A stretch of 37,188 nucleotides of DNA, from the NCBI GenBank assembly GCA_036656795.1, contig JAVXHR010000017.1, positions 1 to 37,188 on the forward strand. Direction: 5' to 3'. This document shows positions 15,538 to 22,742 of this stretch, in pieces (the first letter of the stretch is position 1; each line of letters begins with the position of its first letter). Under the pieces are notes generated by a model, which was given only the letters and a program-made list of their open reading frames with translations, did not search any database and was not told the DNA's origin. Source of the DNA: CAUPWF01 sp036656795. GTDB taxonomy: Bacteria > Bacillota > Clostridia > Lachnospirales > Lachnospiraceae. Made by a program: the position numbers and the translations under genes.

Positions 15538-17026
15538 TTGTTGGTACCTCCTGATATTTTCTAATAACAAAATACATAACCGTTCCCGTTCCCTCTCTGC
15601 TGGTTGCCCATATCTTTCCACCATGTTCTTCAATAATTTTTTTCACAATGGATAGTCCGATTCCACTTCCACCTTTGGACGAATTTCTTGATGCATCTGT
15701 TCGATAGAATCGATCAAAGATATTTGGCAAATCCTTTGCTCCAATACCTTTTCCATTATCTTCTAGCTCTACTTGTACAAAATCACCCACATCTTTTACC
15801 CTTAGATTAATTAGCCCTTTTGACTTATCCATATATTTCAAAGAATTCGTGATAATGTTATTCACAACTCTCTTAATCTGCTCCGCATCTGCGATAATCT
15901 TCGTCTCCTGGTCCACATAATTAAAATAACCAAATTCCACACCCTTGGCTTCTAAATCAAGAGAAACTTCCTCCGCACAATCGTCAAAATAAGCGCCTAC
16001 CAAAATGGTACTGAAATTATAAGGAATACGGTTAGTATCGATTTTGGAATATAAGGTCAACTCATTAATCAATAGATCCATCTCGCTGGCTTTATTATAG
16101 ATAGTCCGAATATACTTATCCCGTTTCTCCGGTGTGTCGGCAACTCCATCCATAATTCCTTCCGCGTATCCTTTAATCGCCGTCACCGGTGTCTTTAGAT
16201 CATGGGAAATATTACTGATTAATTCTTTACTTTCTTTATCATACACTACCTTTTCTTCTGCATTTGCCTTTAAGCGTTTTCGCATATCTTCAAAATTCAG
16301 ACACAAACGTCCTATCTCATCGTCTGTTTCCGCTTCCATCTGAAAATCCAGATTTCCTTCTTTGATATTATTCGTTGCCACCTGCATACGACCTAATGGT
16401 CTAACCACACCTCGATAAATCCAAAGAATCAAAAGTGCCGCAGTAAATACTAATATCAACATTACCGTAACTATCATATCTACAACAAATTGCTGCACTT
16501 CCGGAATTGCACCACTGACATCGGTAACAATAAACGCACTTCCCTGGGCATGATCCCGATAATTAAAATCCACTTGTTTCACAAGTACTTGTGCTTTCCC
16601 ACCAAGATAGATTCCATTTCCGGAATCTTGATTGATATCCTCATAATTCGGTAACTGGTCTATTATATCTCGCGCTTTATACATTCTAGCTCCAAGATAT
16701 ACCATAACCTTATCTTTACGAACTAATAAATAAGAATTTTTTTTCCCTAACTTGCGATTAAAATCATCCAAAAAAGTGGCATCTTCTAAATCTCCCACAT
16801 TCCCTTCAGCCACCTCTGTTAATTCTTTATATGACTGTTCTGTTAATGTATTCAGCATCTGCATCGAATTTGAAAAACTTTTATAAGTGGTTCCTGAGAT
16901 TCCATACGTTTTTTCAATTGTTTTTATCTGATATTGACCAAACAAACACAAGGTAAGGCCCGTCATAAGAACCGGTATTGTAATGACTGTAATAAATGCA
17001 ACAATCAATCTAGTTTTTAATTTCAA
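15530..17026 (-). CDS. Sensor histidine kinase
   Basis: The 498-residue kinase has a first membrane segment (about 7-29), an extracellular sensor region (about 30-180), and a second segment (about 182-204). A HAMP linker (about 205-258), HisKA with phospho-acceptor His275 in ISHDLKTPVTAIKGYAEG and a C-terminal ATPase domain (VVNNIITNSLKYM, DNGKGIG, FDRFYR, GSGIGLSIVKKI) follow. The sensor region has no recognised ligand motif. The start is TTG at 17026 with GGAGG 7 bases before it; no in-frame ATG lies near. The promoter at 17059-17067 sits in a palindrome. Its output is the overlapping response regulator. Confidence 0.93.
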   Translation of the reverse strand: MKLKTRLIVAFITVITIPVLMTGLTLCLFGQYQIKTIEKTYGISGTTYKSFSNSMQMLNTLTEQSYKELTEVAEGNVGDLEDATFLDDFNRKLGKKNSYLLVRKDKVMVYLGARMYKARDIIDQLPNYEDINQDSGNGIYLGGKAQVLVKQVDFNYRDHAQGSAFIVTDVSGAIPEVQQFVVDMIVTVMLILVFTAALLILWIYRGVVRPLGRMQVATNNIKEGNLDFQMEAETDDEIGRLCLNFEDMRKRLKANAEEKVVYDKESKELISNISHDLKTPVTAIKGYAEGIMDGVADTPEKRDKYIRTIYNKASEMDLLINELTLYSKIDTNRIPYNFSTILVGAYFDDCAEEVSLDLEAKGVEFGYFNYVDQETKIIADAEQIKRVVNNIITNSLKYMDKSKGLINLRVKDVGDFVQVELEDNGKGIGAKDLPNIFDRFYRTDASRNSSKGGSGIGLSIVKKIIEEHGGKIWATSREGTGTVMYFVIRKYQEVPTNG

Positions 17027-17053
17027 GAAAGGACCTCCTCTCCAAGGTTGCTA

Positions 17054-17068
17054 GTGGTATTATACCAC
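17054..17068. promoter_or_regulatory. Extended -10 promoter inside a 7-1-7 palindrome (two-component operon)
   Basis: GTGGTAT and ATACCAC flank one base. On the minus strand the palindrome contains TGGTATAAT, an extended -10 (hexamer 17059-17064), 32 bases before the TTG of the kinase. The expected -35 position lies within the metK terminator hairpin and does not match consensus. The palindrome could be an operator. Confidence 0.6.
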
Positions 17069-17070
17069 GT

Positions 17071-17097
17071 AAAAAGGCGCTTCACACGAAAGCGCCT
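17071..17097 (-). terminator. Intrinsic terminator of metK
   Basis: An 8-base-pair GC-rich stem (AGGCGCTT / AAGCGCCT) with a 7-base loop is followed on the minus strand by TTTTTA, partly shared with the last stem base. It lies 20 bases after the metK stop. Confidence 0.92.
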
Positions 17098-17116
17098 CTA
17101 AACTTTTATAAAAGTT

Positions 17117-18304
17117 TTATAAATATTTCTTTAAGATTTCTACTTTATCTAATTTTTCCCACGGTAAATCTAAATCATTACGGCCAAAATGCCCATATGC
17201 CGCCGTTTGTTTGTAAATTGGGCGACGCAAATCTAACATCTTAATAATACCTGCTGGGCGAAGGTCAAAATTGTCACGTATAATCTCTACCAATTGTGTC
17301 GCATCAAGTTTTCCAGTTCCAAATGTATCCACCATAATAGAAGTTGGGTGTGCCACCCCAATTGCATAAGATAATTGAATCTCACATTTATCTGCAATTC
17401 CTGCTGCCACCATATTTTTCGCCACATATCGTGCTGCATAGGCTGCGGAACGGTCCACCTTTGTACAATCTTTGCCAGAGAATGCACCACCACCATGACG
17501 TGCCATTCCACCGTAGGTATCTACTATAATCTTTCGTCCGGTCAATCCACTGTCTCCATTTGGCCCTCCAATTACAAATCTTCCTGTTGGATTAATAAAC
17601 ATCTTCGTGTGTTCATCTATCATTTCTTTTGGAAGAATCGGATCAAATACATACTTCTTAATATCCTCATGAATCTGTTCTTGAGACACTTCCGGATCAT
17701 GTTGTGTAGATAATACCACCGCATCTATACGGCTTGGAACTCCTTGTTCATCATATTCTATTGTCACCTGCGTCTTTCCATCTGGGCGTAGATAGGTCAG
17801 TGTCTTATCTTTACGCACTTTTGTCAACTGTAGTGCTAGTTTATGAGCCAATGCAATTGGATATGGCATATATTCCTCTGTCTCATTGGATGCATAACCA
17901 AACATCATCCCTTGATCTCCGGCTCCAATTGCGTCTATCTCTTCTTCTGACATATGGTGTTCTTTTGCTTCCAATGCCTTATCCACACCTAATGCAATAT
18001 CTACTGATTGCTCATCAATGGTTGTTAAAACTCCACATGTATCAGCATCAAATCCATATTTTCCTCTGGTATAACCTATTTCTTTTACTGTATCTCTTAC
18101 AATTTTTTGGATATCTACATATGCCTTTGTTGTAATTTCTCCCATAACCATCACAATGCCTGTAGTCGTACATGTCTCACATGCAACGCGACTCATTGGA
18201 TCTTGCGCTAATAACGCATCTAAAATAGCATCTGATATCTGGTCGCACATCTTGTCCGGGTGTCCTTCTGTTACAGATTCTGAAGTAAATAATAATTTTT
18301 CCAT
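17117..18304 (-). CDS. metK: S-adenosylmethionine synthetase
   Basis: MetK makes S-adenosylmethionine from methionine and ATP in the cytosol. The 395-residue protein has the family length and signatures: FTSESVTEGHPDKMCDQISD (about 6-25), GAGDQGMMFGYA (about 127-138) with the methionine loop, and GGGAFSGKDCTKVDRSAAY (about 271-289). AGGAAAAAAG precedes the ATG. Its leader is a SAM-I riboswitch with terminator, so expression should fall when S-adenosylmethionine is abundant. It is transcribed alone, between its own promoter and terminator. Its product feeds the several methyltransferases and the radical SAM enzyme in this window. Confidence 0.98.
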   Translation of the reverse strand: MEKLLFTSESVTEGHPDKMCDQISDAILDALLAQDPMSRVACETCTTTGIVMVMGEITTKAYVDIQKIVRDTVKEIGYTRGKYGFDADTCGVLTTIDEQSVDIALGVDKALEAKEHHMSEEEIDAIGAGDQGMMFGYASNETEEYMPYPIALAHKLALQLTKVRKDKTLTYLRPDGKTQVTIEYDEQGVPSRIDAVVLSTQHDPEVSQEQIHEDIKKYVFDPILPKEMIDEHTKMFINPTGRFVIGGPNGDSGLTGRKIIVDTYGGMARHGGGAFSGKDCTKVDRSAAYAARYVAKNMVAAGIADKCEIQLSYAIGVAHPTSIMVDTFGTGKLDATQLVEIIRDNFDLRPAGIIKMLDLRRPIYKQTAAYGHFGRNDLDLPWEKLDKVEILKKYL

Positions 18305-18356
18305 ACTTTTTTCCTTTCATTATCTTTCTCCATATGAGTTGTTCCTTTTGCACTGC

Positions 18357-18385
18357 AAAAAACAGCCCACAAAAAGCGGACTGTT
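18357..18385 (-). terminator. Riboswitch-controlled terminator upstream of metK
   Basis: On the minus strand AACAGTCC and GGGCTGTT pair (one G-U) and are followed by a T-run at 18357-18362. It lies between the SAM-I aptamer and the metK start and is the expected OFF structure. Confidence 0.88.
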
Positions 18386-18408
18386 ATATATGATTAATAT
18401 AATCAATC

Positions 18409-18506
18409 CTCTTATTGATCGATTGCTCGCTCAGGTTGGCACCTTCCGATTAAGGGGTTGCCGTGGCTTCATAGATCCTATGTATCTCCACCACTCTGAA
18501 TAAGAG
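18409..18506 (-). promoter_or_regulatory. SAM-I (S-box) riboswitch aptamer
   Basis: The minus strand shows the S-box core in order: P1 5' arm CTCTTAT (18500-18506), AGAGTGGTGGAG, ATGAAGCCACGGCAACC, GGAAGGTGCCAA, a P4 hairpin with GCAA tetraloop, and the P1 3' arm ATAAGAG (18409-18415). These are the conserved S-adenosylmethionine-binding elements. With the following terminator it forms a transcriptional OFF switch for metK. Confidence 0.96.
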
Positions 18507-18541
18507 AAAGTTCTAATATGTAGTTTTGTTGTTACACTTAC

Positions 18542-18570
18542 ACTCTATACCGTTTGTTTTTGACTGTCAA
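18542..18570 (-). promoter_or_regulatory. Promoter for the metK leader
   Basis: On the minus strand TTGACA (18565-18570) lies 17 bases before TAGAGT (18542-18547); TATAGA at 15-base spacing is an alternative. It would start transcription about 30 bases before the aptamer. Confidence 0.7.
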
Positions 18571-18593
18571 GTTTTTTTGCATATGATTTTCTT

Positions 18594-19805
18594 TCATTTT
18601 GTCGTTTCCTGCTGCAAGATCCTCGGAATAAAACCAGTAACAATCATTCCCATCACGCACACGCCCCCAGCAATTAAGAATGCCAGGTTTAATCCCCACG
18701 AGGTTGCTTCTGTTATCTTTACCATGTAAGGACATAAGATAGATACCACTCCATATCCTAACATAATTGCCCCAAAATTCGCTCCTTGATATTTGATTCC
18801 AAAATAATCTGCCGTCAACACTGGATATACACTTACAAATCCTCCATATGTAAAGGAAACGCACGAGATTAGTACTACAAACAGAGGGCCTTCTGCGATA
18901 CTAATTCCCAAAATTGCAAACATTGTAATAATATAAAGACCAAAGACCACTTGCTTGCGCCCACATCTATCCGAGATCCAAGGAGCTGTAAATCGACCCA
19001 CAATATTTGCAAAAGATGCAATTAAGACTCCACTCAGCGCCACACTACTTGTAAGTCCACGCTCCATTCCCAAAGATTTCATCAGTGGATTTACCAAGAC
19101 ATAGGCTGGAACAGCCAATGCCATAGAGATACTAATCAAGTAAAATGTTCTTGTGTGCAGCATTTCTTTCGTTGTGTAATTTTTTGATACAAAAGAAGTC
19201 TCTTCTTTTAAAACTATACGTTCTTTCACATCAGATGGTGCTATTACAAACCAGCCCCCACTAAAACTTAAGATTGCATAGATTCCTGTTACTAATAACA
19301 TGGTCGTACGAAATCCATATAGACCTAACAGATAATCACACAATGGATTCATTACCACCCCTGATATTCCCACTACTCCGATTGTGATTCCGGTTACCAA
19401 TCCCCGTTTATCCGGAAACCACGCTTGTGGTGCCGCTACCAGAAGGCTAAATGCACAACCGGAGCCAAGTCCTCCTAGAACTCCATATCCGATGGATATT
19501 ATCCAAGGTGCATTCACCGGTGCCATAGCTGCCATAAGAAATCCCACACACATCAACCCACTTCCACCTAATATGGTAGCTCTTGTTCCGATTTTATGTT
19601 GTAGGATTCCACCCAATAGATTTCCAAATGCAAATATCCCTACAATAATCATAAATGGTTGACTAGAAGCTGCCACATCTAATCCATATTCTGCTTTAAC
19701 ATACGGCTGAAATACCGTCCATATATATGGATTACCATGTACAAAATTAACAATGGTTGCCATTATTAAAATACAATACCGATTCTGCATTCTTTTCATC
19801 TTCAT
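18594..19805 (-). CDS. Major facilitator superfamily transporter, OFA (oxalate/formate) type
   Basis: The 403-residue protein has twelve predicted membrane segments. The opening NFVHGNPYIWTVFQPYVK and the GLGSGCAFSLLVAAPQAWFPDKRGLVTG block (about 107-134) match the oxalate/formate antiporter family, whose members exchange monocarboxylates or dicarboxylates. The second half repeats the MFS signature as FTAPWISDRCGRKQ (about 270-283). The substrate cannot be named from sequence. AAGGTGG precedes the ATG. The gene follows the murA terminator directly and I see no clear promoter, so it may rely on readthrough or a weak promoter in the short gap. It ends just upstream of the metK promoter. Confidence 0.88.
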   Translation of the reverse strand: MKMKRMQNRYCILIMATIVNFVHGNPYIWTVFQPYVKAEYGLDVAASSQPFMIIVGIFAFGNLLGGILQHKIGTRATILGGSGLMCVGFLMAAMAPVNAPWIISIGYGVLGGLGSGCAFSLLVAAPQAWFPDKRGLVTGITIGVVGISGVVMNPLCDYLLGLYGFRTTMLLVTGIYAILSFSGGWFVIAPSDVKERIVLKEETSFVSKNYTTKEMLHTRTFYLISISMALAVPAYVLVNPLMKSLGMERGLTSSVALSGVLIASFANIVGRFTAPWISDRCGRKQVVFGLYIITMFAILGISIAEGPLFVVLISCVSFTYGGFVSVYPVLTADYFGIKYQGANFGAIMLGYGVVSILCPYMVKITEATSWGLNLAFLIAGGVCVMGMIVTGFIPRILQQETTK

Positions 19806-19834
19806 CCACCTTTATCTGTTGTTATGTAGCCGTT

Positions 19835-19861
19835 AAAAAAAGTTGCCTTAAGGCAACTTTT
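19835..19861 (-). terminator. Intrinsic terminator of murA
   Basis: A perfect 10-base-pair stem (AAAAGTTGCC / GGCAACTTTT) with loop TTAA is followed by three more T on the minus strand (seven T in all). It begins 12 bases after the murA stop. Confidence 0.92.
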
Positions 19862-19872
19862 GCAATCCTATC

Positions 19873-21165
19873 TTAACTTACTTTAAATGTGAATTTTTGT
19901 ATCTCTTTCTCACTGGCAACACGTTCAATTATCCCACCCAGACTTCTCAGCTTTTCTTCAAATCGCTCATAACCACGTTGAATATATACTATATCATCTA
20001 TAATTGTAATTCCATCTGTTGCAAGTCCAGCAATACAAAGTGCCGCTCCCGCTCTTAGATCCGGTGCGCTTACCCGTGCTCCCGAGAAATGTTCCACACC
20101 CTCGATAATGGCATTATTGCCTTCTACTTTAATATTCGCACCCATTCTTGCTAACTCATCTAAATATTTGAATCTATTTTCAAAGATACTTTCTTGAATG
20201 GTACTTGTCCCCCGACATAGCGCAAGAGTAACCCCTATCTGCGGTTGCATATCTGTCGGGAATCCAGGATATGGGAGTGTTTTTACTTGTGTATGTCTAA
20301 GACGTCCCTTGGAGATAACCCGTACCGCATCGTCAAATTCTTTAATTTCACAACCAATTTCTTCTAATTTAGCAATGGTTGCTTCTAAATGCTTTGGTAT
20401 TACATTGAGAACTGTAACGTCCCCTTTTGTTGCCGCTGCTGCGAACATAAATGTTCCTGCTTCTATCTGATCCGGTATAATAGAATATTCTGTCTTATGC
20501 AATTTCACAACGCCTTTAATCTTAATCACATCTGTACCGGCACCTTTAATACTTGCGCCCATACTATTTAAAAAGTTTGCTACGTCTACTACATGTGGTT
20601 CTTTGGCAACATTCTCTAATATAGTAGTTCCCTCTGCCATGGTTGCCGCCATCATTACGTTAATAGTAGCCCCGACGCTTACAACATCAAAATAAATATG
20701 TTTCCCTATAAGTCGTTCGGCCTCTGCGAGGATCTTGCCATACTCAATCTCTACCGATGCGCCAAGTGCTCTGAACCCTTTGATATGTTGGTCAATTGGT
20801 CTGCTTCCAATATTGCAACCTCCAGGAAGTGCTACTTCTGCATGTTTATATTTACCTAATAGTGCACCCAACAAATAATATGATGCTCGAATTTTCTTAA
20901 TATAGTCGTAATCGATACTGCATTCTCCAATATTACTCCCATTAATCTTCACTGTATGGCGATCCATACGTGTAACCATTGCGCCAATACCTTGAATTGC
21001 TTCCAGTAATACATTAATATCGTTTACATCTGGTAGGTTATCAATCGTGACCGTTTCATCTGTCATAATTGCTGCCGCCAAAATTGCTAATGCTGCATTC
21101 TTAGCTCCACCTATTTCCACTTCCCCTACAAGTGGATTCCCACCTTTGATTATATATTGCTCCAT
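19873..21165 (-). CDS. murA: UDP-N-acetylglucosamine 1-carboxyvinyltransferase
   Basis: MurA transfers enolpyruvate from phosphoenolpyruvate to UDP-GlcNAc, the first committed step of peptidoglycan synthesis. The 430-residue protein shows GGAKNAALAILAAAI (19-33) and the catalytic loop LPGGCNIGSRPID with Cys117, the residue alkylated by fosfomycin. It also has the late conserved APDLRAGAAL. Firmicutes often have two MurA enzymes; I cannot say which this is. The longer frame begins with TTG at 21177, but that codon lies in the ribosome site GAGGTG; ATG 21165 (MEQYIIKGG) is the right start. Confidence 0.97.
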   Translation of the reverse strand: MEQYIIKGGNPLVGEVEIGGAKNAALAILAAAIMTDETVTIDNLPDVNDINVLLEAIQGIGAMVTRMDRHTVKINGSNIGECSIDYDYIKKIRASYYLLGALLGKYKHAEVALPGGCNIGSRPIDQHIKGFRALGASVEIEYGKILAEAERLIGKHIYFDVVSVGATINVMMAATMAEGTTILENVAKEPHVVDVANFLNSMGASIKGAGTDVIKIKGVVKLHKTEYSIIPDQIEAGTFMFAAAATKGDVTVLNVIPKHLEATIAKLEEIGCEIKEFDDAVRVISKGRLRHTQVKTLPYPGFPTDMQPQIGVTLALCRGTSTIQESIFENRFKYLDELARMGANIKVEGNNAIIEGVEHFSGARVSAPDLRAGAALCIAGLATDGITIIDDIVYIQRGYERFEEKLRSLGGIIERVASEKEIQKFTFKVS

Positions 21166-21252
21166 ATTACACCTCAATTGTTTGATTATTCATATTTTAA
21201 TATCGTATATACCATATAATTAATGTGTCTACTTACTGCACACCATTAAGAT

Positions 21253-21261
21253 ATTATACCA
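21253..21261 (-). promoter_or_regulatory. Extended -10 promoter for murA
   Basis: TGGTATAAT on the minus strand, about 88 bases upstream of the ATG. The -35 position reads TTTTAC, a weak match. Confidence 0.65.
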
Positions 21262-21321
21262 CAAAACACAGATTTGTAAAACAATTTCTTATTTTGCCCC
21301 CTCGCATTTTATCGATTCATC

Positions 21322-21828
21322 CTACCTATTAAAGCTTTCCAGCGCCTTCAGTACCCTGTCAATTGTCTCTTCAATATCAAGTCCTTCATGGATAACCGTA
21401 ACATCTGCATATTGTTTTAACAAAATAATACGTTCATTGTAAAGATCTCTTAATGTTTGCCCCGGCTTTAAGATAACACCTCGATTTTGTATACTTTCAA
21501 TTCTCTTTTCTATTGTTCCATAAGATGCATTCAGATATACAACCGTTCCAATTTTTTTAAAATGTTCCATCGCTTCCCGACAATATATAATACTTCCGCC
21601 AGGCGCAATCACTGCATGATCGACAACCACATCACAATTAATGCGATTTTCAATTTCTAAGAATCCTTCATTTCCTTCTTCTAAAATAATGTCTTTTAAT
21701 GAACGGTTTTCTTTCTCCTGTATCAAAGTATCTGTATCTAAAAATTGATATCCCAATTGCTTTGCAATTAATTTTCCCACTGTACTTTTTCCCACAGCCG
21801 GCATTCCAATAAAAATTATATTATTCAT
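21322..21828 (-). CDS. aroK: Shikimate kinase
   Basis: AroK phosphorylates shikimate in the pathway to chorismate and aromatic amino acids. The 168-residue protein has the Walker A loop GMPAVGKST (about 8-16), the shikimate-binding DTD motif (FLDTDTLIQE) and the conserved GG of APGGSIIY. A lid region follows (about 110-130). The frame extends to a GTG at 21837, but ATG 21828 (MNNIIFIG) is preferred since GAGGTGA lies directly upstream and covers that GTG. No other shikimate genes are in the window. It is probably transcribed with the small gene upstream. Confidence 0.9.
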   Translation of the reverse strand: MNNIIFIGMPAVGKSTVGKLIAKQLGYQFLDTDTLIQEKENRSLKDIILEEGNEGFLEIENRINCDVVVDHAVIAPGGSIIYCREAMEHFKKIGTVVYLNASYGTIEKRIESIQNRGVILKPGQTLRDLYNERIILLKQYADVTVIHEGLDIEETIDRVLKALESFNR

Positions 21829-21865
21829 TTTCGTCACCTCTCTGTTTATATTATCATAAGTATTC

Positions 21866-22219
21866 TTACACGTCTACTCCATCACGTTTCTGTTGTCTAT
21901 GAGCGCATCTGCGCCTATATATTTCTTGATAAACCATCACTTCAACCAACGATTTTTCTACAACTTCCTCCCAATCATTCATCTGATTATATACACGTTC
22001 ACACACTAGATGCAAAAGCACTTTATCCGGATATGCGTCATATATCATACTTCCTTTATATTCTAAACGTTCACATTCTTCCTCCACATATGGTAATATC
22101 TTTTTTGCCACTTGAGGATATAAACTTTTCATATACTCATAATCATTTCTCTCAATACGTATATCTTCACACTGTAACGGCATGGGATATACCATATAAT
22201 AAGGTAATCGATGTTCCAT
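21866..22219 (-). CDS. Small conserved protein of unknown function
   Basis: The 117-residue product (from ATG 22219) is rich in Tyr, Glu and Arg and has no signal peptide or membrane helix. Recognisable stretches are YYMVYPMPLQ, SLYPQVAKKILPYVEEECER and KGSMIYDAYPDKVLLHLVCE. I recall similar short proteins from Lachnospiraceae but know no function. The frame also opens at 22240, but that ATG lacks a ribosome site and would leave only about 7 bases of leader after the promoter at 22254-22282. The start at 22219 has GGAAG upstream. aroK follows after 37 bases. Confidence 0.75.
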   Translation of the reverse strand: MEHRLPYYMVYPMPLQCEDIRIERNDYEYMKSLYPQVAKKILPYVEEECERLEYKGSMIYDAYPDKVLLHLVCERVYNQMNDWEEVVEKSLVEVMVYQEIYRRRCAHRQQKRDGVDV

Positions 22220-22253
22220 CTTCGCACTTCCATTCCCCATATAAATCTATTGT

Positions 22254-22282
22254 ATTATATGCAGTTATCGCAAAAATGTGAA
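22254..22282 (-). promoter_or_regulatory. Sigma-A promoter for the small gene and aroK
   Basis: TTCACA (22277-22282) and TATAAT (22254-22259) are 17 bases apart on the minus strand. The -35 hexamer overlaps the edge of the palindromic repeat that ends the ATP synthase operon. Confidence 0.75.
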
Positions 22283-22323
22283 ATGGGGACGGGGTATTTT
22301 TTAAAAATACCCCGTCCCCATTT
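22281..22323. repeat. 43-base GGGGACGGGG palindrome after atpC (copy 1)
   Basis: Two 21-base arms (22281-22301 and 22303-22323) are exact inverted copies around one central base. The core is TGGGGACGGGGTATTTTT. It lies directly after the atpC stop and would form a very stable RNA hairpin, so it may end or stabilise the atp transcript. The same core occurs again at 36787-36851. The shape resembles dispersed REP-like palindromes; no transposase is near. Confidence 0.93.
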
Positions 22324-22325
22324 GA

Positions 22326-22730
22326 TTATCTTGCTACATTCAACCGAGCCATTGCTTTTTTTAGTGCAACTTCTGCACGAACCACATCAACATTGGATTC
22401 TTTTTTTGCTATTCGCTCTTCGGCACGTTTTTTTGCTGCTTCTGCTCTTGCCACATCTATATCATCAGGCCATTGTGCTTCCTCAGCTAAGACGGTTATC
22501 TTATCTTTTAATATCTCTACAAATCCCCCAAGGATTGCAGCTCTCTTTACTTCATCGTTATTGTGAATTGACATTACACAAGGTTCCAATATCGTTGTAA
22601 GTGGAACATGTTCTTTGTAAATTCCAAGCTCACCTTCTACTGATGTGAATTCTAAAAATGTACTTTCCCCTTGGTAAAATGTCTGATCCGGAGAGATAAT
22701 TCTCAATTCAAATATCTTGTTCTCTGCCAT
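22326..22730 (-). CDS. atpC: ATP synthase epsilon subunit
   Basis: The 134-residue epsilon subunit links the rotor to the c ring and can inhibit ATP hydrolysis. The N-terminal beta sandwich (about 1-85, with GELGIYKEHVPLTTILEP and AAILGGFVEILKDKITVLAE) is complete. The C-terminal helical hairpin (AEAAKKRAEERIAKKESNVD and VALKKAMARL) is also present, so self-inhibition is possible. It is the last gene of the operon, 12 bases after atpD, and the palindromic repeat begins just past its stop. Confidence 0.96.
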   Translation of the reverse strand: MAENKIFELRIISPDQTFYQGESTFLEFTSVEGELGIYKEHVPLTTILEPCVMSIHNNDEVKRAAILGGFVEILKDKITVLAEEAQWPDDIDVARAEAAKKRAEERIAKKESNVDVVRAEVALKKAMARLNVAR

Positions 22731-22742
22731 AGGAACTCCCTC

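Noticed and set aside
14848..15633. Longer response regulator starting at 15633
   Set aside because: The extra 32 residues do not resemble a receiver domain, and ATG 15537 has a strong AGGAGG site and the normal family start.
17287..17511. Second frame on the minus strand within metK
   Set aside because: It lies wholly inside metK, has no ribosome site and gives a Trp/His-rich product without family likeness.
18538..18864. 108-codon minus-strand frame across the MFS gene end and metK promoter
   Set aside because: It overlaps the transporter out of frame and runs through the metK promoter; it looks like chance.
22281..22323. CRISPR repeat
   Set aside because: There is no array of repeats with spacers and no cas genes; the palindrome stands alone.
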